14,535 bases of DNA, taken from NCBI GenBank assembly GCA_046723645.1, contig JBKOUY010000177.1:1-14535 (forward strand), given 5' to 3'. The stretch is from DASQUK01 sp046723645. GTDB taxonomy: Bacteria > Actinomycetota > Acidimicrobiia > Acidimicrobiales > VFJN01. Shown here piece after piece: positions 7,439 through 14,482 of this stretch. The position numbers were made by a program, and so were the translations under genes. The number at the start of each line of letters is the position of its first letter. The stretch's first letter is position 1. The notes under the pieces are model-generated. The model was given only the letters and a program-made list of their open reading frames with translations, was not told the DNA's origin and searched no databases.

Positions 7439-8374
7439 ATGCCGACGCCGGCGATGTCGAAGCAGCAGGTCCTGGCGGTCCTGACCGCAGCCACCCAGGC
7501 GCGGAACCGGCACGGGCCGGGGCAGGGGGAGGACGAGGGTGTCCTGGCCGGGCTGTCGATGGACGAGCTCGCCGCCGCGGCCGGGGTCTCCCGCGCCACC
7601 TTGTACCGGCTGTTCGGCAGCCAACAGCACCTGCTCCACGAGCTCGGCCTTGAGCCGCCGCCGACGGTGCGCAGCCGCATCCTCGACACCGCGGTGGAGC
7701 TGGTGGGTCGCCACGGCCTCGCAGGGCTATCGATGGACGAGCTGGCCGCCGCGGCCGGAGTGTCCCGCGCCAGCCTGTACCGACTATTTGCTGGCAAGGA
7801 CGCGCTCTTCGCCGCCCTGGTCCGGACCTTCTCCCCCTTCGAGCCGATCGCGGCGGTGCTGGATACCGCAGGGGACCGGCCCCCCGCCGAGGTCATCCCC
7901 GCGGTTGCCCATGCCATGGCCGCCGCCATGGAGGACCACATGGGCCTACTGCTGCAGCTGCTGTTTGAATTCGCCCGCGATCGGCACCCCGATTCCGACA
8001 TCGGCCATGGCACCAGCGAGGACGCGATCCAGGGGATGCGCACCCTGCCGCTGGTGAGCGGCTACCTGGCCAGCCAGATGGCAGCGGGCCACCTGCGCCG
8101 TATGGATCCTGACCTGGCGTTCCAGGCGTTAGCCGGGCCGATCGTGCTGCACCTGGTTTGGCGACCGCCGGCCACTTCGCGGGGGGACGGGTCGCCGGTG
8201 GGCGGGGCGCCGCTGGAGGAGGTGGTAGACGACCTGGTCGGCGTCTGGCTGCGGGCCATGGCCACGGACCAGCAGGCCGCTCCCGAGCTAGCAGCGTCCA
8301 GGCCGCCGCGATCGAGGAGGAGGAGGCGAGATGACCGACCAGACCCAGACCAGCCCCCACGAGGTCGACGGTGA
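7439..8374 (+). CDS. TetR-family regulator with duplicated HTH
   Basis: This is a 311-residue regulator, long for TetR (about 190-230). GLSMDELAAAAGVSRATLYRLF at residues 38-59 recurs at 96-117 with one change (Thr to Ser). Both copies therefore hold complete recognition helices. The two DNA copies are 174 bases apart and match at 57 of 66 positions, most differences being synonymous. The second HTH continues into a normal-looking ligand/dimer domain (about 118-280). The first has a longer, Gly-rich link between its first and second helices. The C-terminus is very basic (RSRRRRRDD). The last 44 bases overlap the next gene, suggesting coupled translation. It likely represses itself and the enzyme gene through the operator just upstream. 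The inducer is unknown. Confidence 0.85.
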   Translation: MPTPAMSKQQVLAVLTAATQARNRHGPGQGEDEGVLAGLSMDELAAAAGVSRATLYRLFGSQQHLLHELGLEPPPTVRSRILDTAVELVGRHGLAGLSMDELAAAAGVSRASLYRLFAGKDALFAALVRTFSPFEPIAAVLDTAGDRPPAEVIPAVAHAMAAAMEDHMGLLLQLLFEFARDRHPDSDIGHGTSEDAIQGMRTLPLVSGYLASQMAAGHLRRMDPDLAFQALAGPIVLHLVWRPPATSRGDGSPVGGAPLEEVVDDLVGVWLRAMATDQQAAPELAASRPPRSRRRRRDDRPDPDQPPRGRR

Positions 8375-10706
8375 CATGCTCCCCCCAGTCATCACGCTCG
8401 ATGAGGCCGCCCACCTGGACCCGGCGGCGCGGGCGCTGCTAGGAACCAAGGCGGCCAGTCTGGCGCGCCTGACGGGGGCCGGCTTCCCGGTGCCGGCCGG
8501 GGTGGTGGCGACCACGGCCGCCGCGGCCGACTGGGACCGGGCGGGCGCACGGCTGCGCACGGCCGCCGCCGAGCTCGGCGGCGGGCCGGGCCGGCGGTTT
8601 GCCGTGCGCTCCTCAGCCAGCGCCGAGGACCTTGCCGGTGCGTCGTTTGCTGGTCAGTACGAGACGGTTCTGGATGTGCGCCTCGAGGAGCTGCCCGAGG
8701 CGGTGCGACACGTGGTGGACTCGGCCACCGCGGCACGCGTAGCCGCCTACCGCGAGGCCCGCACCGAGGCTGGCGCCACCCCGGGGGGCGTTGGCGACCC
8801 TTCCGGGCCGGGCGCTGGGATGGCGGTCCTGGTCCAGGTGATGGTGGCGGCCGACGCGGCCGGGGTCGCCTTCACCGCCAACCCGCTGACCGGCGACCGC
8901 GACGAAGTCGTCATCACCGCCGTTCGCGGCCTGGGCGAGCGGCTGGTGGCCGGCCAGGCGACCGGCGACCAGTGGGTCGTCCGCGACGGCCAAGCCAGCT
9001 GCGCGCGGGCGACCGAGCAGGCCATCACCGCCGAGCAGGCCCGCCAGATCGCCGCACTGGCGCGCCGCGTCCACACCCACTTGGCCAGTCCGCAGGACGT
9101 GGAATGGGCAATCACCACCGACCCCAGCGGCAGCGCCGGTACCGACGGGGTCGAAGGTGGGTTGTGGCTGCTGCAGGCCCGGCCGATGACGGCCCTGCCC
9201 GAGCCGGTCACCTGGACGCCACCCGCCGCCGGCTACTGGATGCGGAATTTCCGCCTGGGCGAGTGGCTGCCCGAGCCGATGACCCCACTGTTTGCCGACT
9301 GGCTGCTGGACCGAATCGACCATGGCGAGCGGCAGGCCACCCGGGACCACGTCGGTACGACGCTGCCGTTCCCCAACGCCGCCATCAACGGCTGGTATTA
9401 CCTCGCCACTCCACCGCTTTCGCCCCGCACCATCCTTACCGCCCTGCTGCAGGGCCGCGGCCGGCTGCTGCGGTTCATGCGTCATGCGGTGCTCGGCCCC
9501 GGCCGCGACCCGGTTGCCGCCGACCGGCAGCTACTGGCAGGCCTGGCCGACCAGTGGCGCACCGAGCTGCTGCCCCGCTACCAGCGGCTGGTCCACGACG
9601 GCGAGCAGCAGCTGCCCACCGCCTCCCCCGAGGAGCTGGTAGGCATCGTCGACCGGGTTGGCTCCGCCGCCGGCGAGCAGCTGTTTTCGCTGGCGGTGGT
9701 GGGCGGCTCGGCCTGGAAGATGGAAGGCGCCCTGGCCCGCTTCTACCGCCAGCATCTGGCCGCTAGCGTCGCCGCCAGCGTCCAGCTGCTGCTGGCGGGG
9801 CTGCCCGGCAGCCAACCCGACCTGCCCGCCCACGCGGTGCAGAGCCTCGACTGGGCCCACGCCACCGCTGGCGAGTTGGGCTGGCAGCCGCCCCGGCCAT
9901 CCGACCGCCACCGCGAACTGGCCGCCCGGCGCGACGCCCTCACCGCCCAGTGCGTCGCATTGCTTGGCGACCGGCCGCAGCTGCAGGGGCGGTTCCGGGC
10001 GCTGCTGGAGGTGGCCCAGCGCTACGCGGTCCTCCGCGAGCAGCAGGCCCGCCAGCTCACCCTCGGCTGGCCGCTGCTGCGCCGCTGCGCGCTGCGCCTG
10101 GGCCAGAACCTCCACGCCCACGGCGTGATCGAGCAGCACGAAGACGTGTTCTACCTGACCCGCTCGGAGCTCGACACGTCCGCCCCCCTGCAGGAACTGG
10201 TCAGCCGGCGCCGGGCTGCCTGGCATCGGCAACGCCGCCTGCTCGCCCCCTTGACCATCGGCCGGCCGCCCCGGCTGCTCGCCCAGGAACTCCTGGCCGC
10301 CGTGGACGCCGTGCGCACCACGAGCCCGGCACCCCAGGGTGCGATCGTCGGTCAGCCGGCCAGCCCCGGCCGCGCCAGCGGCCCGGTCCACATCGTGCAT
10401 GGACCTGGCGACTTCGACCGCTTCCGGTCCGGCGAGGTGCTGGTCACCCGAGCCACCGCCCCGGCGTGGACGCCACTGTTCGCCCGCGCGGTCGCGGTGG
10501 TCACCGACGGCGGCACCCTGGCCGCCCACGCCTCCCTGGTCGCCCGCGAGTACGGCATCCCCGCTGTGGTCGCTACCGGCGACGCCACTGCCCGTCTCCG
10601 CGACGGCCAACTAGTGACCGTCAACGGCAGCGCCGGCACCGTCCACGCACCCCAACGCTCAAGCGCTCCACAGAGTGACCCATCCGCCCGAGTTGACAGC
10701 TCATAG
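8331..10706 (+). CDS. PEP-utilising phosphotransferase, rifampin-phosphotransferase-like
   Basis: This 791-residue protein has three regions. An ATP-grasp/PPDK-N domain (about 20-290) carries Lys40, VRSSASAED (Arg93), ASFAGQYE, Glu258 (DVEWAI) and LLQARPMT (Gln282, Arg284). A long helical central region (about 300-680) is followed by a swivelling phosphohistidine domain (about 690-775). There GGTLAAHASLVAREYGIP supplies catalytic His733. PEP synthase and PPDK end in a PEP/pyruvate TIM barrel; none is present, and the His domain is C-terminal. That is the layout of rifampin phosphotransferase (about 860 residues). Family chemistry passes a phosphate from ATP via His to an acceptor, which is unknown here. 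The start has a GAGGAGGAGG purine tract and overlaps tetR. No rifamycin-associated inverted repeat was noticed upstream. Confidence 0.85.
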   Translation: MTDQTQTSPHEVDGDMLPPVITLDEAAHLDPAARALLGTKAASLARLTGAGFPVPAGVVATTAAAADWDRAGARLRTAAAELGGGPGRRFAVRSSASAEDLAGASFAGQYETVLDVRLEELPEAVRHVVDSATAARVAAYREARTEAGATPGGVGDPSGPGAGMAVLVQVMVAADAAGVAFTANPLTGDRDEVVITAVRGLGERLVAGQATGDQWVVRDGQASCARATEQAITAEQARQIAALARRVHTHLASPQDVEWAITTDPSGSAGTDGVEGGLWLLQARPMTALPEPVTWTPPAAGYWMRNFRLGEWLPEPMTPLFADWLLDRIDHGERQATRDHVGTTLPFPNAAINGWYYLATPPLSPRTILTALLQGRGRLLRFMRHAVLGPGRDPVAADRQLLAGLADQWRTELLPRYQRLVHDGEQQLPTASPEELVGIVDRVGSAAGEQLFSLAVVGGSAWKMEGALARFYRQHLAASVAASVQLLLAGLPGSQPDLPAHAVQSLDWAHATAGELGWQPPRPSDRHRELAARRDALTAQCVALLGDRPQLQGRFRALLEVAQRYAVLREQQARQLTLGWPLLRRCALRLGQNLHAHGVIEQHEDVFYLTRSELDTSAPLQELVSRRRAAWHRQRRLLAPLTIGRPPRLLAQELLAAVDAVRTTSPAPQGAIVGQPASPGRASGPVHIVHGPGDFDRFRSGEVLVTRATAPAWTPLFARAVAVVTDGGTLAAHASLVAREYGIPAVVATGDATARLRDGQLVTVNGSAGTVHAPQRSSAPQSDPSARVDSS

Positions 10707-10848
10707 CCCGCCGCGCATACGACCAGCGCGCCTGCGAGGTGCTACTAACAATTGCGCCAAGCGACGAACCGTCGATCTGCGTCCGACCAGGGACTGCTCT
10801 GAATCCGCCTCAGGCTGCCCGAGTTCCCGGGTCACATCGGCTGTTGGC

Positions 10849-10899
10849 GGCGGGCGACGCCGAGTCAGCCATCGTCGGCAGCCGGTCGTGTCGCCCGCC
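10849..10899. terminator. Bidirectional hairpin between convergent genes
   Basis: A perfect 10-base inverted repeat (GGCGGGCGAC and GTCGCCCGCC) has a 31-base loop that includes an inner GCCGA/TCGGC hairpin. It lies between the stops of the plus-strand PEP-utilising gene and the minus-strand arsI, so it could end both transcripts. No T-runs are present. Confidence 0.5.
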
Positions 10900-10912
10900 G
10901 GAGTGTGGGGGG

Positions 10913-11332
10913 TCAGGTCGAGCAGCTGCACCCGCCGCCGCTGGAGCTGAGCACGACGTTCTGAAGCTGGTCGCTGTCGCCGGTCTTGACGTACCACTCC
11001 CAGCGGGTGTCGTCGGGGCCGGCGACCCACGTCTCGGTCTTGGTGGCGTAGCAGCACTGGGTGTCGTCGACGCCGGTGGTGTCGAGCCCGGTGTCGGCGA
11101 GCCGGGCCTCGGCGGCGACGACCTCGTCGGCGGTCTCGGTCTCGACGCCGAGGTGGTTGATGCTGCCCGGCTCGCCGGCACCTTCGAACAGCACGAGTTT
11201 GAGGGGTGGGTCGGCGATGGCGAAGTTGGCGTAGCCGGGCTTGGTCTTGGCCGGCTGGACGCCGAACATCCGGCTGTAGAAGTCCACGGCCTTGTCGAGG
11301 TCGGCGACGTTGAGGGCGAGTTGAAGACGCAT
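10913..11332 (-). CDS. arsI: ArsI/CadI-family metalloenzyme (C-As lyase)
   Basis: This is a 139-residue vicinal-oxygen-chelate dioxygenase-fold protein. The ATG at 11332 has AAGGAG five bases upstream, and the family sequence begins there (MRLQLALNVADLDKAVDFYS). The frame is open further upstream only as non-coding sequence. His60 (INHLGVE) and Glu112 (RWEWY) fit Fe(II) ligands. The Cys93-Cys94 pair (TQCCYA) is the expected trivalent-arsenical binding site. The first metal position reads Gln rather than His, as in CadI-type members. ArsI enzymes cleave the carbon-arsenic bond of methylarsenite to As(III), and CadI was named for cadmium induction. A Gly/Cys tail (GGGCSCST) may bind metal. It is divergent from arsR2, which likely controls it. 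Confidence 0.88.
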   Translation of the reverse strand: MRLQLALNVADLDKAVDFYSRMFGVQPAKTKPGYANFAIADPPLKLVLFEGAGEPGSINHLGVETETADEVVAAEARLADTGLDTTGVDDTQCCYATKTETWVAGPDDTRWEWYVKTGDSDQLQNVVLSSSGGGCSCST

Positions 11333-11380
11333 GGTCGCTCCTTCCGGGGGAACACCCCGATCCTTGGTCACTTCGAGAAA

Positions 11381-11407
11381 CATCGATACGATGTTCGTCG
11401 ATACGAT
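11381..11407. promoter_or_regulatory. Operator region between arsI and arsR2
   Basis: CATCG-ATA-CGATG (11381-11393) is a perfect inverted repeat. Its core TCGATACGAT recurs exactly at 11398-11407, 15 bases on. A -10-like TACGAT lies in the second copy on the arsR2 side. These sites sit between the divergent starts, so one ArsR could control both genes. The words resemble the arsR1 operator (ATCGAT, CGTCGAT). Confidence 0.6.
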
Positions 11408-11434
11408 AGCGCCAATGGATCGAGGAATGTCAAT

Positions 11435-11809
11435 ATGTTGGCGGTGAAGGATCGGATACCTGTCGATGCCCTGTGTTGCGCAGCGGTGACCGCCGGCCGG
11501 CTGGACGAGGCCGAGGCGGCCGAGCTGGCCCGGGTGCTCAAGGCCCTGGCCGATCCGGTGCGGCTGCGGCTGGTCAGCCTCATCGCCGACGCACCGACCG
11601 GCGAGATCTGCGCCTGCGACCTGCCCGCGCTGTTGGGCCGGTCCCAGCCGACCATGAGCCACCACCTGTCCCAGCTGGTGCGTGCCGGGCTGATCGATAG
11701 AGAGCAGCGCGGCAAGTGGGCCTGGTTCCGCCTTCGGGCCGAGCGGCTGGCCGCCGTGCGAGCCGCTCTCGGCGAGGGCGCGCCGTCTGCTGTCCCCGCC
11801 ACCGCTTGA
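11435..11809 (+). CDS. arsR: ArsR repressor, Corynebacterium-type As(III) site
   Basis: This is a 124-residue ArsR/SmtB repressor. The ATG at 11435 is preceded by CGAGGAATGTCAAT, with GAGGA as ribosome binding site. Helix features are LARVLKALADPVRLRLVSLI (30-49) and the recognition region GRSQPTMSHHLSQLVRAGLI. Cysteines lie at 14 and 15 (DALCCAA) and at 58 and 60 (EICACDL). In C. glutamicum ArsR, Cys15, Cys16 and Cys55 form the three-sulfur As(III) site, and this layout matches well. It differs from ArsR1 of this window, whose cysteines are C-terminal. It is divergent from arsI and convergent with the broken aquaporin. A hairpin follows the stop directly. Confidence 0.9.
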   Translation: MLAVKDRIPVDALCCAAVTAGRLDEAEAAELARVLKALADPVRLRLVSLIADAPTGEICACDLPALLGRSQPTMSHHLSQLVRAGLIDREQRGKWAWFRLRAERLAAVRAALGEGAPSAVPATA

Positions 11810-11845
11810 AGCGCCGGACAGAAGCTGTCGCGTCCGGTCAGCGCT
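11810..11845. terminator. Hairpin between arsR2 and the aquaporin remnant
   Basis: AGCGC-CGGAC, a 12-base loop, then GTCCG-(4)-GCGCT forms a bulged stem. It begins at the base after the arsR2 stop and overlaps the minus-strand stop of the aquaporin pseudogene, a position suited to a shared terminator. Confidence 0.5.
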
Positions 11846-12517
11846 GGGTGGGCTCTCGAGGCTCGTGGGGGATGACGACGCCAGCGGCGACGTCGCCGAT
11901 GCGTGGGTAGATCACGACCACCAGTCCCGTGGCGACCCCGGCCCCGACGAGTTGCGCCACGATGAACATCGGGACCGAGGCCGGTTCGATGCCGGCGAAC
12001 GTATGGCTGAACGCCCGTCCGATGGTCACCGCGGGGTTGGCGAAGCTGGTGGAGGAGGTGAACCAGTAGGCACCGGCGATGTAGCCGGCCACCGCGACGG
12101 CGGCGACGGCGCTGCGGCCCGAGCGAACGACTCCGAAGATCACCAGCAGCAGCCCGAGGGTGGCGACGCCCTCCGCGAACCACAGGTACCCGGCCGAGCG
12201 TTCCGTTGTTGTAGACCACGTGACGGCCGGCAGGTCGAACATGAGGTTGGCGGTGACGGCTCCCGCGATGGCGCCCGCCAGCTGTGCGGCGACGTAGCCG
12301 AGGGCTGTCGGTGTGTCGAGGCCGCCGAAGAAGCGGTCGACCAGGGGTCACGGCCGGGTTGAAGTGGGCGCCTGGCGTCGGTGCTCTGGAGCAGCTGCAG
12401 TCCCGGGTCGTTGCTGAGCCGCTCGGCCATGATGCCCGAACCGACGACGCCGGCCACGAGGAATGCGGTGCCGGTGAACTCGGCAGCCAGGCGGCGCACC
12501 AGCGCCGGGACGAGCAC
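11838..12517 (-). pseudogene. Broken aquaglyceroporin (MIP family)
   Basis: The reading frame is split into three pieces. From a GTG at 12517, LVRRLAAEFTGTAFLVAGVV (helix 1) runs in one frame to about 12373. There the sequence jumps to GAHFNPAVT in a second frame. The ~20-25 residues of helix 2 that family members usually have between these points are missing. A run of four G (12344-12347, plus strand) where three are needed then shifts to a third frame. That frame reads LVDRFFGGLDTPTALGYVAAQ, MFDLPAVTW and the second NPA box (TSFANPAVT), and stays intact to the stop at 11838. Relatives in ars operons (AqpS) are thought to let As(III) leave the cell. As written it cannot be functional. The single-base change could be a sequencing error, but the deletion is harder to explain that way. 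Confidence 0.8.
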
Positions 12518-12638
12518 GCCTCGCGGGCGGTCACGCTCGCGCTCGACCTGAGCGTGCGGTGCGCCGGTTCTCGTCGGGTCGTCGATGGCGGTCAGTGCGG
12601 CGGTGCTCGACCGCACCGAGAGCGTGATCGGGGAGTAG

Positions 12639-12850
12639 CGGGTCAGTGCGGACCGACGGCAACGAGACGAGCTGCTCGGCTTCGCTGTCAGCTTCACGCC
12701 ACGCACGTGGGCCATCGAGTCGGCCTCCGGGCTCGGCGCGTTGCGCGGTACAACAGCTGGTCGCCTGGCGAGACGGTGCTGGATGTGCCGCCGACTCTGT
12801 CGGCTCGGGTGCGGCTGCTCGACGCGGGACGCGACGCCTACGCTGGGCGT
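12639..12850 (+). mobile_element. IS110-family transposase remnant
   Basis: Fragments of one protein appear in three plus-strand frames: RDELLGFAVSFTPRTWAIES and ASGLGAL near 12663-12745, QQLVA near 12751-12765, and ETVLDVPPTLSARVRLLDAG near 12769-12830. Joined, they resemble the N-terminal part of IS110-type transposases, where a WAIE-like strand is followed by VxDVPPxLSARVRLL. A stop (TAG, 12636-12638) and at least two frameshifts make it dead. No element ends or inverted repeats are visible, and IS110 elements usually lack the latter. It lies just upstream of the broken aquaporin. Confidence 0.55.
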
Positions 12851-12905
12851 TTAGCCGGCCACTACGCGGGTAGCACCCGCCGCTCGGCAAAATCGAGAGG
12901 CGGCC

Positions 12906-13916
12906 ATGACCCAGCACCATCCCGTCGTACGGTTGAGGACGCGGGCTACGACCGGTCTGAAGGACATGCCGAGCAACGCTGCTTGGCTCGCACGCAAGGC
13001 GCAGCGATCGTCCACGATGGCGCTGGGCCGAGCGACCGATGCCGTGAGCGCCGCGGGGACCAGCGTGGGCGAGGCGATTACGCACGCCGGACGGTCCGTC
13101 GTCGACGCCGTTCCGGGCGTCGGCGGCGACACCGGTTCGGTCCAGGCGCTCATCGACGAAGCCCACCGCGCATCGGAGGGAGCTCGTTCGGCCGAGGACA
13201 AGGCCTTGAAGTTGACCGAGGAGGCCAAGCGGGCTGCCAACGAGGCGAAGCGCATCACGAGAGCCGCCCGCCAGCGGGCAACCGACGCCGAGCGCGACGC
13301 CAAGGCGCAGGTCCGCCGGCAGGTCGACCAAGTACGTAGGGAGGTCGAAGGACCGGTCGCCTCCTTGCGCCGCGAGGAAGACAAGCGGATCAAGGACGCT
13401 AAGCGCCAAGCGGACGAACGGGTCAGGGAGGCCAAGCGCAAGGCCCACGAGCGGGTCACCCAAGAACGTCGGAGCGCCGAGCAGGACGCCAACAAGGCGA
13501 TTGCCGCCGCACGAGCCAAGGCCGATGCCGACGCAGAGCAGGCGGAGCAGCGGGCGAAGGAGCGGGCGGAGCAAGCCATGGCTGCGGCGACGCGAGAACT
13601 TGCCCGGGCCAAGGTACTCGCCGACAAGGCATCCAAGGCGGCGGTCGAGGCCGCCGCTGAAGCGCGGCGCGAGGCGGAGCGGCTTGCTGTCGAGGCCCAG
13701 CAGGTTGCCTCTCAATCCGTCGACAACGACGGTAAGGCGTCCCGCTCAGCGCACGCTCAAGCGTCCCGGAGCCGGTCACCTCGCAACGGGTCGCCTCGCA
13801 ACGGGTCGCCTCGCAGCCGGTCACCTCGCAACGGGTCGCCTCGCAGCCGGTCACCACGCAACGCGTCGCCTCGCAGCCGATCGGATCGCCAGAAGAAGCC
13901 GGCTAAGTCCGGCTGA
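12906..13916 (+). CDS. Coiled-coil protein with Ser-Pro-Arg repeat tail
   Basis: This is a 336-residue protein with GAGAGG upstream of its ATG. Residues about 1-80 are basic and moderately hydrophobic, with no signal peptide. Residues about 80-280 are an uninterrupted Ala/Glu/Lys/Arg-rich helix, surely coiled coil (EEAKRAANEAKRITRAAR, REAKRKAHERV). Residues 289-328 are eight copies of a five-residue unit, [SN][RGA]S[PD]R, then a basic QKKPAKSG end. The tail is extremely cationic and could bind nucleic acid or polyphosphate. Its SP and RS steps could also be kinase targets. I recognise no family. The long open frame antisense to it (12531-13715) is a composition shadow. It stands alone on its strand between the transposase remnant and the GlsB-like gene. 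Confidence 0.8.
   Translation: MTQHHPVVRLRTRATTGLKDMPSNAAWLARKAQRSSTMALGRATDAVSAAGTSVGEAITHAGRSVVDAVPGVGGDTGSVQALIDEAHRASEGARSAEDKALKLTEEAKRAANEAKRITRAARQRATDAERDAKAQVRRQVDQVRREVEGPVASLRREEDKRIKDAKRQADERVREAKRKAHERVTQERRSAEQDANKAIAAARAKADADAEQAEQRAKERAEQAMAAATRELARAKVLADKASKAAVEAAAEARREAERLAVEAQQVASQSVDNDGKASRSAHAQASRSRSPRNGSPRNGSPRSRSPRNGSPRSRSPRNASPRSRSDRQKKPAKSG
13770..13889 (+). repeat. 15-base coding minisatellite, eight units
   Basis: Eight contiguous 15-base units of the type AGCCGGTCACCTCGC or AACGGGTCGCCTCGC lie in frame. They encode SRSPR, NGSPR, NGSPR, SRSPR, NGSPR, SRSPR, NASPR and SRSDR. The two unit types alternate, suggesting expansion by slippage or unequal exchange. Copy number may vary between strains. 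Confidence 0.9.
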
Positions 13917-14087
13917 TACTCGACGTCACATGGTGGTTCCGGGTACGACCAGACAGCGCGGGAAGTTATGGCTTTCGGCGTGTCACGAGTGGTGTCCCGC
14001 ATCGCCGGACGCATACAACTCGGCGAGAAGGGGAACTAGCTGCGTGCCGGCCGTATCGGCGGCCGAACAACCTTGGAGACACGACCA

Positions 14088-14393
14088 ATGCTTGGTTTCA
14101 TCATCTACTTGATCCTGGTCGGCATCGTGGCGGGCTACCTCGCCCGCCTGCTCGTCCCTGGCCGCGATCCCATGTCGTTCGTCCAGACAGTCGTCCTCGG
14201 CATCGTCGGTTCATTCATCGGTGGCTTTCTCGGATACCTCATCTTCAATGAGGACTTCGACGAGGGCGCGTTCCAGCCCGCCGGTTTCTTCGGGTCCATC
14301 ATCGGTGCCGTGATCGCCCTCCTCATCTACCGGGCCGTCATCAGCCGCAACGGCACAGCCCGACGCGTCCCGGGTGACTCCGGGACATTCTGA
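14088..14393 (+). CDS. GlsB/YeaQ/YmgE-family small membrane protein
   Basis: This is a 101-residue protein of the transglycosylase-associated (Transgly_assoc) family. The ATG at 14088 has GGAG nine bases upstream (14075-14078). A TTG at 14073 would lie before that site, so I reject it. Three membrane helices are evident: residues 2-23 (GFIIYLILVGIVAGYLARLL), 31-54 (FVQTVVLGIVGSFIGGFLGYLI) and 65-85 (GFFGSIIGAVIALLIYRAVI). The glycine spacing typical of the family is present. These proteins are widespread and often stress-induced. Despite the family name, no enzymatic activity is established. An acidic loop (NEDFDEG) separates helices 2 and 3. A strong hairpin follows. Confidence 0.92.
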   Translation: MLGFIIYLILVGIVAGYLARLLVPGRDPMSFVQTVVLGIVGSFIGGFLGYLIFNEDFDEGAFQPAGFFGSIIGAVIALLIYRAVISRNGTARRVPGDSGTF

Positions 14394-14437
14394 ATCCCTC
14401 GGACTCGTACAGACGGCGAGAAGGGTGGGCGAGTCCC

Positions 14438-14482
14438 AAGCGGACGGCCCCCCTTCTTCCCGTGCCGCCGGGGGGGCCGCTT
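14438..14482 (+). terminator. Terminator-like hairpin after the GlsB-like gene
   Basis: AAGC-(4)-GGCCCCCC pairs with GGGGGGCC-GCTT across a 16-17-base loop, giving 12 pairs with a four-base bulge. It lies 45 bases after the stop and is followed by TCTCGTT rather than a full T-run. Confidence 0.6.

Noticed and set aside
8200..8331. Rifamycin-associated element upstream of the RPH-like gene
   Set aside because: I noticed no such inverted repeat here or upstream of tetR; the palindrome at 7399-7433 has a different sequence and layout.
9531..10610. 359-codon minus-strand frame inside the PEP-utilising gene
   Set aside because: Gly/Gln/Ala-rich antisense shadow; the plus-strand frame has conserved catalytic motifs throughout.
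12531..13715. 394-codon open frame on the minus strand opposite the coiled-coil gene
   Set aside because: It mirrors the Ala/Lys/Arg codon pattern of the plus-strand gene, is Leu/Gly/Arg-rich with no motif, and overlaps the transposase remnant.
13770..13889. CRISPR-like array of short repeats
   Set aside because: The units are contiguous 15-mers in frame with no spacers; they are a coding minisatellite.
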